NCBI GenBank assembly: GCA_022448985.1
Contig: JAKVCR010000049.1
Coordinates: 15,661 to 56,135 of the forward strand
DNA length: 40,475 bases
Origin: Roseibacillus sp.
Lineage (GTDB): Bacteria > Verrucomicrobiota > Verrucomicrobiia > Verrucomicrobiales > Akkermansiaceae
Direction of reading: 5' to 3'
Shown here: positions 24,927 to 31,440 of the stretch, piece after piece
How the letters are laid out: each line of letters begins with the position of its first letter
How positions within the stretch are numbered: the first letter of the stretch is position 1
The notes under the pieces: model-generated
Told to the model about the DNA's origin: nothing
Seen by the model: only the letters and a program-made list of their open reading frames with translations
Databases searched by the model: none
Program-made: the position numbers and the translations under genes

Positions 24927-27107
24927 ATGCCCTCGACTTCCGCCAATTTTCTCGGCTTTGAGAACCTCCCGGCAGATGGCTTCCTGCTCCTTCCCGGCCG
25001 TCTTCCGCATCGTGAGTTACTTGCCCTGGCATCTCGCCTTGAACCTCGATCCGTCACCTGGCTGATAGAGGAAAACGCCATGGTAGCACCCGAGACACGG
25101 GATTACCTCGCCCGGGAGGATGTCCGGGCAGCCACCTTCTCCGAGGAGGACCCTGATCCCGCTGCCATTGGAGAAGCCCTCCGAACCAAGCTTGAGGACG
25201 GCGCCCTCCTCGTATTCATCCCGGGTGATGCTGCGGCTCGCTTTGGGACCGCCTGCCATATCACACCCCCCCAACTGGCCTTTCTCTGCGCCCTGAATCT
25301 TCCAACTCTTCCGGTGGCGGTCTCCCTTCCTGCCGAGTTGCGGCTCGCCACTGAACCCGCCTCTCGCCTCCCGTCCGCAATTTTCGTTCTCGGCAAACAA
25401 CTTCACGAAGGAGAGATAACCGTAGCCGCTTACCAGGAGAATCTCCTCCAAGCCTCGGAGATCGCCTTCAGCTCCCGGCAATTCCTTGGGGAATCCCTCG
25501 CCGAGCATATCCTCATCGGACTGAAAAGGCACGGACATGTCTCCATTCACGACGGCTCCGATGACAGCTCCCTGTCTTACTCCAAACTCCTGGCCGCCGC
25601 CATCGCCCTCTCCAGGGAAATCCGTGGTGCCACCGACAAGAAAAGGGTCGGTATCATCCTCCCCCCCGGAAAGGGCGGCCTCCTCGCTAACATCGCAGTC
25701 CTCTTCGCCAATAAGATCCCGGTCAACCTCAACTTCACTGCCTCCCAGGATGCGGTCCAGTCCGCCATCAAACAGGCAGATATCGATAAGTTTATCACCG
25801 CTGATCCCTTTGTCCGCAAGGTGCCCACCTTCCCCTGGCCGCCCACCCGTGATCTCCTTCTTATCGAGCGCATCCTGCCGGACATCAGGAACCGGATCCG
25901 CAAATGGTTTCTACTCTCGAGCATTCTCCCCACCTCGTTGCTCACCTGTCTGCTCGGGTTAAGGAAGGGCGGATGTGGGAATGAGGAGGCCATCCTCCTC
26001 TTCACCTCCGGTTCCTCGGGCGAACCCAAGGGCGTTCCTCTCAGCCATCGCAACGTTCTTGCCAACGTCTGCCAGTTCGGCACCCGGCTCTCCCTTCCAC
26101 CTAATGCGGGAATCCTGGGCTCCCTTCCCCTTTTCCACTCATTCGGCTCCACCGTGACCCTCTGGTTCCCGATCATCGAGGGAACCAGGCTCGTGACTTA
26201 CCCAAGCCCCCTCGAAACCAAACGACTGGCTGAGCTCATCCACGAGCACCAACTCAATCTCCTCCTCGCCACTCCAACCTTCCTGCGGGGCTACATGCGC
26301 CGCGTCGACCCGGAACTCCTCGCCTCCCTCGATCTCGTTGTGACCGGGGCAGAGAAACTACCCACCAACCTCGCGCGCTCCTTTGAGAAGAAGTTTGGCA
26401 AGCTTCCGTTCGAAGGATACGGACTGACCGAAACCTCGCCTGCCACCAATGTCAACCTGCCCGATGCCGAGGCGCCCAACGCCCAGACCCCTGTCATCCA
26501 AAGCAGTAACCTCGGATCCGTAGGACCCTTCCTTCCCGGTATCGCAGTCAAGATCACGGATGCCTCTACCGACGAACAATGTGCCATCAACGAAAGTGGG
26601 ATCATCTGGCTTCGGGGGGCCAACATCTTTCCTGGTTACCTGAATCGTGATGACCTTACCAACGAGGTCATCATCGATGGGTGGTTCAAGACAGGTGACG
26701 TAGGCCGCCTGGACGAAAACGGGTTTCTCTATATCGAGGGACGCATGTCCCGCTTCTCCAAGATTGCGGGTGAAATGGTCCCGCATGAGGTGATCGAAGG
26801 GCACCTCAACAAGATTCTCGGTCTCGACGGGGAGGAAGAACGCAAGATCGCAGTAGTCGGGCTACCCGACGAAAAGAAGGGGGAAGTCATCGGTCTTCTC
26901 TCCGCCGTACCCAGTGACGTCCCCGAGCAGGAAGTCGTGGACATGCGCTACAAGTTGATGGACGAGGGGATCCCCTCCCTCTGGTGCCCCAAGTTCATCA
27001 TCCCCGTGGACAACATCCCCGTCCTGGCCTCCGGCAAACTCGACCTCAAGGCTTGTGATCAATTGGCGCGAGCGAGCCAGAGCAGCGACTCTGATGCAGG
27101 AGCCTGA
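24927..27107 (+). CDS. Acyl-ACP/acyl-CoA synthetase-like ligase with degenerate acyltransferase-like N-terminus
   Basis: A 726-residue AMP-forming ligase. The adenylation domain (about 215-715) has LLFTSGSSGEPKGVPLSH (A3, about 357-374), FEGYGLTETSP (A5), GWFKTGDVG (585-593) and VLASGKLDLKA with catalytic Lys704. It resembles the synthetase half of Aas (acyl-ACP synthetase/2-acyl-GPE acyltransferase). The first 200 residues look like the acyltransferase half in length and hydrophobic pattern (LVFIPGDAA, LPTLPVAVSLP) but lack the HxxxxD and FPEG catalytic motifs. Fatty-acid activation for membrane lipid recycling is the likely role. It overlaps the next gene by 14 nt. Confidence 0.85.
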   Translation: MPSTSANFLGFENLPADGFLLLPGRLPHRELLALASRLEPRSVTWLIEENAMVAPETRDYLAREDVRAATFSEEDPDPAAIGEALRTKLEDGALLVFIPGDAAARFGTACHITPPQLAFLCALNLPTLPVAVSLPAELRLATEPASRLPSAIFVLGKQLHEGEITVAAYQENLLQASEIAFSSRQFLGESLAEHILIGLKRHGHVSIHDGSDDSSLSYSKLLAAAIALSREIRGATDKKRVGIILPPGKGGLLANIAVLFANKIPVNLNFTASQDAVQSAIKQADIDKFITADPFVRKVPTFPWPPTRDLLLIERILPDIRNRIRKWFLLSSILPTSLLTCLLGLRKGGCGNEEAILLFTSGSSGEPKGVPLSHRNVLANVCQFGTRLSLPPNAGILGSLPLFHSFGSTVTLWFPIIEGTRLVTYPSPLETKRLAELIHEHQLNLLLATPTFLRGYMRRVDPELLASLDLVVTGAEKLPTNLARSFEKKFGKLPFEGYGLTETSPATNVNLPDAEAPNAQTPVIQSSNLGSVGPFLPGIAVKITDASTDEQCAINESGIIWLRGANIFPGYLNRDDLTNEVIIDGWFKTGDVGRLDENGFLYIEGRMSRFSKIAGEMVPHEVIEGHLNKILGLDGEEERKIAVVGLPDEKKGEVIGLLSAVPSDVPEQEVVDMRYKLMDEGIPSLWCPKFIIPVDNIPVLASGKLDLKACDQLARASQSSDSDAGA

Positions 27108-28113
27108 CTTTCGCCCCACTGGCTGGCTCCAGCCCCACTTTGAGGCCGCAGACAACATCCTCCGCTTCGATCGGTTCATGGAGCTGTGCCTCTATGACGA
27201 TGAGAATGGTTACTACAGCCGACAGATCCGCTCGATAGGACCCGGGGGCGACTTTTCCACGGCTCCCGCCTTCTCTCCTCTGCTGGCAAAGGCAGTGGCA
27301 CACTCAATTCGCCTCACGGGATTGCAGGACGTTATCGAAATCGGCCCCGGTGCGGGGCATCTGGCCGTGACACTAAGGCACGAGCTCAAGTCTTCCTTTC
27401 TTCGTTTCAGGAAAAGGGTCCGCTATCATCTTGTCGAACGGTCACCCCGCCTCCAGTCCCTCCTTCGTAAAAAGCTTGCACGCTCTGTACTGGTTCACAG
27501 CAGCATGGAGGACGCCCTTCGAGCGAGCAGCGGCGCCGCCTTCATCTTCTCCAACGAACTGGTGGATGCTTTTCCCGTCCGGGTATTTCAAAAGGGCGAA
27601 AAGAACTGGCAGGAACTCTCTCTTTGTATAGGCGAAGCAGGAATAGCCGAACGATGGCTTCCGGGGAACCACCTTCCCAACTCCACCCTCTTTACACAGC
27701 CGTGGACATCGGGACAACGTTGCGAGGTTCACGCCAGTTACCGCCAGTGGCTGCAATCCTGGCTTCCTCACTGGAAGACCGGCTGCATTCTAACCATCGA
27801 TTATGGGGGGACTCCCTCTGAAATCTATCATCGCAAGCCTGCCGGCACGGTTCGCGGCTACTACCATCATGAGCGCGTCACGGGCACGGAACTCTATCAA
27901 CTTCCCGGGAAGCAGGATCTGACTGCCGACGTAAATTTTGACGATCTCGTCCATTGGGGAGAGGAACTAGGCCTGCGCCTACGTGCCCTTCTCAGCCAAC
28001 GTGAATATTGTGGACCCTTTCTGCAGGATCCATCCTCCGCTCCTGAGCGCTTTCTCACCGACCTCCATGGGGCTGGACAGGCTTTCAAGGCTCTCCTTCA
28101 GGAACGTAACTGA
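27094..28113 (+). CDS. MidA/NDUFAF7-like SAM-dependent methyltransferase
   Basis: A protein-arginine-methyltransferase-like family (COG1565, mitochondrial NDUFAF7/MidA). Landmarks: FDRFMELCLYDDENGYYS, GPGGDFSTAPAFSPLLAKAVA, SAM motif DVIEIGPGAGHLAV, YHLVERSPRLQ, FIFSNELVDAFPV and GCILTIDYGG. From the ATG at 27094 it has 339 residues and overlaps the ligase by 14 nt; a GTG at 27055 would add 13 residues. The target in bacteria without complex I context is unknown. Confidence 0.85.
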   Translation: MQEPDFRPTGWLQPHFEAADNILRFDRFMELCLYDDENGYYSRQIRSIGPGGDFSTAPAFSPLLAKAVAHSIRLTGLQDVIEIGPGAGHLAVTLRHELKSSFLRFRKRVRYHLVERSPRLQSLLRKKLARSVLVHSSMEDALRASSGAAFIFSNELVDAFPVRVFQKGEKNWQELSLCIGEAGIAERWLPGNHLPNSTLFTQPWTSGQRCEVHASYRQWLQSWLPHWKTGCILTIDYGGTPSEIYHRKPAGTVRGYYHHERVTGTELYQLPGKQDLTADVNFDDLVHWGEELGLRLRALLSQREYCGPFLQDPSSAPERFLTDLHGAGQAFKALLQERN

Positions 28114-28156
28114 CTGCGCACTGTATAACCGGGCTCCAGTAGTTTACACTGGCTGC

Positions 28157-28882
28157 ATGGTTCGCCAACTCTGTGCCTGTTTTCTACTCGCTCACCTCGC
28201 ATCGGCCTTTGAATTACCGCAAAGCTCTTCCCAGGCCGTGGTGGGGATTGCCAAGTCCTGGCAGAGTTCCCATCTCACGATGTCTCTTTACGAGAGGGAC
28301 GCAGAGGGCAGCTGGCACAGGATAGACGGACCCTGGAGGGGTCGGTGTGCGAAAAAAGGACTAGCCTGGGGTCGGGGCCTCCACCCCCTCCCCCTCACGG
28401 CCCCACAGAAGGCCGAAGGGGACTGGAGGGCCCCTGCGGGGGTGTTCCACATCGGGGGGGCCTGGGGCTATCAGAAATCAATTAAAAAACATCCCAAGCT
28501 ACCTTACCGCCAAGTCACAACCCGCGATCTCTGGGTCGAGGATCCCGCCTCGAAGCACTACAACCGTCATCTTATACTTAAGCATGAACCAAGGGAGCCA
28601 TGGCAAAAGAAAGCCCAGATGCGGCAGAACGATTACCCTCACTCCCTGAAGCTCTTCATTGGCCATAATGTCGTGCCCAGACCGATTCCCGGGGCGGGCT
28701 CCTCCATTTTCTTTCACATCTGGCGCGGCGACGGGGCTAAACCCACCTCGGGCTGTACCACCATGCACGAAACTCATCTTCGTACTCTCGTGGCCAAAAT
28801 TGATCCTGGCCGGAATCCCCTCTACATCCTGTTGCCCGAGAGCGATTACAAGCGCCTCCGGGGAACCTGGCGACTCCCCTGA
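28157..28882 (+). CDS. L,D-transpeptidase (YkuD-type) family protein, exported
   Basis: A 241-residue exported protein with the YkuD catalytic signature: His187 and Ser198-Gly199-Cys200 in FFHIWRGDGAKPTSGCTTM. It also has GLAWGRGLHPLP and WRAPAGVFHIGGAWGY, found in this L,D-transpeptidase group. The N-terminus is a short signal peptide (VRQLCACFLLAHLASA) starting at the ATG at 28157. L,D-transpeptidases make 3-3 peptidoglycan crosslinks or attach proteins to the wall; the exact role is open. It begins 43 nt after the methyltransferase stop. Confidence 0.88.
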   Translation: MVRQLCACFLLAHLASAFELPQSSSQAVVGIAKSWQSSHLTMSLYERDAEGSWHRIDGPWRGRCAKKGLAWGRGLHPLPLTAPQKAEGDWRAPAGVFHIGGAWGYQKSIKKHPKLPYRQVTTRDLWVEDPASKHYNRHLILKHEPREPWQKKAQMRQNDYPHSLKLFIGHNVVPRPIPGAGSSIFFHIWRGDGAKPTSGCTTMHETHLRTLVAKIDPGRNPLYILLPESDYKRLRGTWRLP

Positions 28883-28916
28883 AAACCCTGAAAATAAGGG
28901 CTCATAACGATTAACT

Positions 28917-28979
28917 CCTTGACCCGAACCGTCCGCGACCCTATTTCCAGCGCCCCTCCCGTCAGGGTCAAGGCGGACG
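28917..28979 (+). promoter_or_regulatory. Structured leader upstream of rplI
   Basis: 28930-28942 (CGTCCGC-GACCCT) can pair with 28964-28979 (AGGGTC, bulge AAG, GCGGACG): 13 bp with a 3-nt bulge and a 21-nt loop. A competing perfect 9-bp stem joins CCTTGACCC (28917-28925) to GGGTCAAGG (28965-28973). Both end 24-30 nt before the rplI ATG. A promoter-like TTGACC also lies in the left arm (28919-28924), with only a poor -10 (TATTTC) 17 nt later. Confidence 0.5.
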
Positions 28980-29002
28980 ATCCTGAACCATCCCAAGCTC
29001 CC

Positions 29003-29506
29003 ATGGCCACTACTGAAGTAATTCTGCGCGAGAAGATCACTGGACTGGGCGTCGAAGCCGACGTCGTCAAGGTCAAGGCTGGCTTCGCCCGCAACCACCT
29101 CATCCCCACCGGCAAGGCCTACGAGGCCACCAAGGGCAATTTGCGAAATCTTGAGTCCCTGCAAGCCAAGCGGACCCAGCGGGAAGCAGAGGAACTTGCA
29201 AACGCCCAGGAGCTCGTCGGCAAGATCAGCCGCCTACGCCCCAAGTTCACCTTGGAAACGGGACAGGGCGGCAAGGCCTTTGGATCCATCACGAGCATGG
29301 ACATTCACAAGGAGCTTGAAGAAAAAGGCATCTCCTTGGAACGCACCGCCATCAAACTCGACAAACCCCTCAAACGTTCAGGAAAGAGCGAGGTGGAGAT
29401 CAAGCTCCATGCTGATGTCATCGCTACGCTCACCGTTACCGTTGAAACTGAAGAGAAAGCGGCAGGAGAAAACAGGGAAGACCCCGCGCCTGCGGCCGAG
29501 GCCTGA
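29003..29506 (+). CDS. rplI: 50S ribosomal protein L9
   Basis: bL9 of the large ribosomal subunit. The ATG at 29003 gives MATTEVILREKITGLGVEADVVKVKAGFARNHLIPTGKA (family N-domain), then a long connecting helix (LRNLESLQAKRTQREAEELA) and the C-terminal rRNA-binding domain (GKAFGSITSMDIHKELEEKGI). At 167 residues it carries about 18 extra at the C-terminus, acidic and alanine-rich. The TTG frame from 28919 covers the structured leader and is not the real start. It is followed by dnaB, the usual order; rpsF, ssb and rpsR are not upstream here. Confidence 0.96.
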   Translation: MATTEVILREKITGLGVEADVVKVKAGFARNHLIPTGKAYEATKGNLRNLESLQAKRTQREAEELANAQELVGKISRLRPKFTLETGQGGKAFGSITSMDIHKELEEKGISLERTAIKLDKPLKRSGKSEVEIKLHADVIATLTVTVETEEKAAGENREDPAPAAEA

Positions 29507-29560
29507 TCAACCGCTTGTTTCTAACGGGAAAGACACCTCATCGCGCAAGCGGTTGAGGTG
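29507..29560 (+). repeat. Mutually exclusive inverted repeats directly after rplI
   Basis: Right after the TGA, TCAACCGCTTG (29507-29517) is a perfect 11-bp complement of CAAGCGGTTGA (29546-29556). The second arm can instead take part in a local hairpin: CACCTCA (29534-29540) with TGAGGTG (29554-29560), enclosing CGC-GCAA-GCG, a GNRA-type tetraloop. The two folds share bases. There is no T-run, so this is not a plain intrinsic terminator. Confidence 0.5.
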
Positions 29561-29804
29561 AATGGCGCCTCTCTGCAGCTTTCCTTTAGAGCCCGAACCG
29601 GTCCTGCAGCCGGGGCCTAACTATTACCGCAGTTCTCCCCGGGGTTCTGCACACCCTGAGGCGTTCACCCAGGGACAGTCTAGCCTGATTTATACGGAGA
29701 AATCGCGCAGGCAAACCGCGGTCCACAATATTTAGGATGTACTAATTAAATGTTGCGTCCGGTTAGATTCGATCGATGCTCGGGGGAGCAGTTTCCTTTC
29801 CCCC
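29561..29804. other. Intergenic region between rplI and dnaB
   Basis: With the inverted repeats just before it, this makes a gap of nearly 300 bp. It contains a weak 5-bp inverted repeat (CCCTG/CAGGG, 29654-29674) and an AT-rich patch near 29735-29755 that could hold the dnaB promoter. No ORF or tRNA is evident. Confidence 0.5.
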
Positions 29805-31250
29805 ATGCCCACCGAGACTCCCCAGAAGCAGGACCAGGATTCACCACGCTTACAGGTCGTGCAACCAGGGAGTGAAGGAGCAGCCCGCGCCCTCCCCAAT
29901 GCCGCCGGACCAGAGAAGAGCATCCTCAGCTCCATGATGCAGGAGCCGACCGAATATATCGGGGCCGCGGTTGAGGAGCACCTCTCGCCTGGACACTTTT
30001 ACATCCCGGCTCACGGCACGCTCTATGGAATCCTCCTCGAACTCTACGAGAAGGGCCAACCGATCGAACTCGTCTCCCTTACTCAGTTACTCAAGGACCG
30101 CAATCTCCTTGATAACCTGGGCGGAGCCGCTGAACTCACCACCATTTATACCTACGCCCCCACCGCGGCACATTTCGATCACCACCTCGGCATCGTCAAA
30201 TCGAAATACATCCTTCGCTCGGTCATCTCCTCCTGCACGGAATCGATCAGCAAGGCCTACGATGACCCGGAAGATGTCCAGGCCTTCCTCGATACGGTCG
30301 AGGCGAAAGTCTTTTCCATCAAGGAGGACTCCGAGGTGCAGGGTGAAATCAAGGTAGGAGAACTCATCGAGGGGGTCATCGAGGTCCTTGAGCAGTTCAT
30401 GCACAATGAACGTCCTCTCGAGGGCGTATCGACCAAATACACCAAGCTCGATGAAATGAGCAAGGGTCTTAAGCCAGGGGAAATGTTCATCATAGCGGCC
30501 CGTCCTTCTATGGGAAAAACCTCCATGATGATGAATATCGTCGAGCATGTCGCCATCGACCAACAGATCCCCACCCTCGTATTTTCCTGCGAGATGAGCG
30601 CGCAGCAAATTGTCCAGCGACTCCTCTTCTCGCGGGCCCGCTACAGCATGGCCAACCTCCGACCCGGTCTCCAACCCACCAAGGAAGAACTCTCCAATAT
30701 CCTTGAAGCGTCCAAGCATCTCAAGGACGCACCCCTTTTCATCGACGACACTCCTGCCATCCCCATCGGAGATGTCCGTGCCAAGGCTCGACGCAAGAAG
30801 CGGGATTCAGACATCGGGCTCATCGCAGTTGACTACCTGCAACTCATGCGCTCCCAGTCCCGGCAGGCGGAGGGCTCCCGGGAACGGGAAATCGCTGAAA
30901 TATCAGCCGGCCTCAAGGCCCTGGCCAAGGAGTTGAATGTTCCGGTTATCGTCCTGGCCCAATTGAACCGCGGCCCAGAGCAACGAGGTGGAGCGCCCCG
31001 CATGTCGGACCTTCGCGAATCAGGGTCCCTTGAACAGGACGCCGACCTCATCGGTCTCCTCTACCGGCAGGATTACTACAACAATCCTGCCACCGATGGA
31101 GATGAATCCGATCAGGACCGCGAGGCGAATCAGGGAAAGGCCGAGCTCATCATTGCCAAAAACCGTAACGGTCCGACCGGAAACGTCGAACTGACCTTCC
31201 TCAAGGAACTCATGCGCTTTGAGACCCGGGCTCCCGAGCCTCATAATTGA
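29805..31250 (+). CDS. dnaB: Replicative DNA helicase DnaB
   Basis: Hexameric helicase that unwinds DNA at the replication fork. 481 residues: the N-terminal domain (AGPEKSILSSMMQEPTEYIG, FYIPAHGTLYGILLELYEKG), a linker, and the RecA-like domain with Walker A ARPSMGKTS (232-240), Walker B IGLIAVDYLQLM, then VIVLAQLNRGPEQR and DLRESGSLEQDADLIGLLYR. Start at the ATG at 29805, with a 36-residue polar leader before the conserved part. Gene order rplI-dnaB is widely conserved. Complete and normal, no intein. Confidence 0.97.
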   Translation: MPTETPQKQDQDSPRLQVVQPGSEGAARALPNAAGPEKSILSSMMQEPTEYIGAAVEEHLSPGHFYIPAHGTLYGILLELYEKGQPIELVSLTQLLKDRNLLDNLGGAAELTTIYTYAPTAAHFDHHLGIVKSKYILRSVISSCTESISKAYDDPEDVQAFLDTVEAKVFSIKEDSEVQGEIKVGELIEGVIEVLEQFMHNERPLEGVSTKYTKLDEMSKGLKPGEMFIIAARPSMGKTSMMMNIVEHVAIDQQIPTLVFSCEMSAQQIVQRLLFSRARYSMANLRPGLQPTKEELSNILEASKHLKDAPLFIDDTPAIPIGDVRAKARRKKRDSDIGLIAVDYLQLMRSQSRQAEGSREREIAEISAGLKALAKELNVPVIVLAQLNRGPEQRGGAPRMSDLRESGSLEQDADLIGLLYRQDYYNNPATDGDESDQDREANQGKAELIIAKNRNGPTGNVELTFLKELMRFETRAPEPHN

Positions 31251-31279
31251 ACTTGGGAAAACAACAACTGCATGGCACG

Positions 31280-31296
31280 GGCTTCAACTGGAAGCC
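31280..31296 (+). terminator. Weak candidate terminator after dnaB
   Basis: GGCTTC and GAAGCC form a 6-bp stem with a 5-nt loop, 29 nt after the dnaB stop; followed by TTCC rather than a T-run. Weak support. Confidence 0.25.
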
Positions 31297-31371
31297 TTCC
31301 GGAAATACGGACCACCGCGCTTGGCTCGTAAAACGCATTTAATTGTCGCTGAATGCCCTAATTGGGAGGAT

Positions 31372-31392
31372 AATCCCCTGCCACAGGGGATT
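31372..31392 (+). repeat. Perfect 9-bp hairpin upstream of second DUF1553 gene
   Basis: AATCCCCTG, a CCA loop, then CAGGGGATT: perfect stem with a 3-nt loop. No T-run follows. It lies 48 nt before the proposed start at 31441, and suggests this region is untranslated. Confidence 0.45.
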
Positions 31393-31440
31393 GATGCTCT
31401 TCAAAGACCATTCCCTGCTGAAAAAGAACGTTACGACGCC

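Noticed and set aside
24795-25010. Extension of the DUF4212 protein
   Set aside because: Runs through the divergent promoter region into the ligase gene; ATG at 24794 matches the family.
28919-28947. Sigma-70 promoter TTGACC-17-TATTTC before rplI
   Set aside because: The -10 matches only the first three positions and the -35 lies in a stem arm; kept as a note, not called as a promoter.
28919-29002. TTG-started extension of rplI
   Set aside because: Adds 28 residues not found in L9 and covers the leader hairpins.
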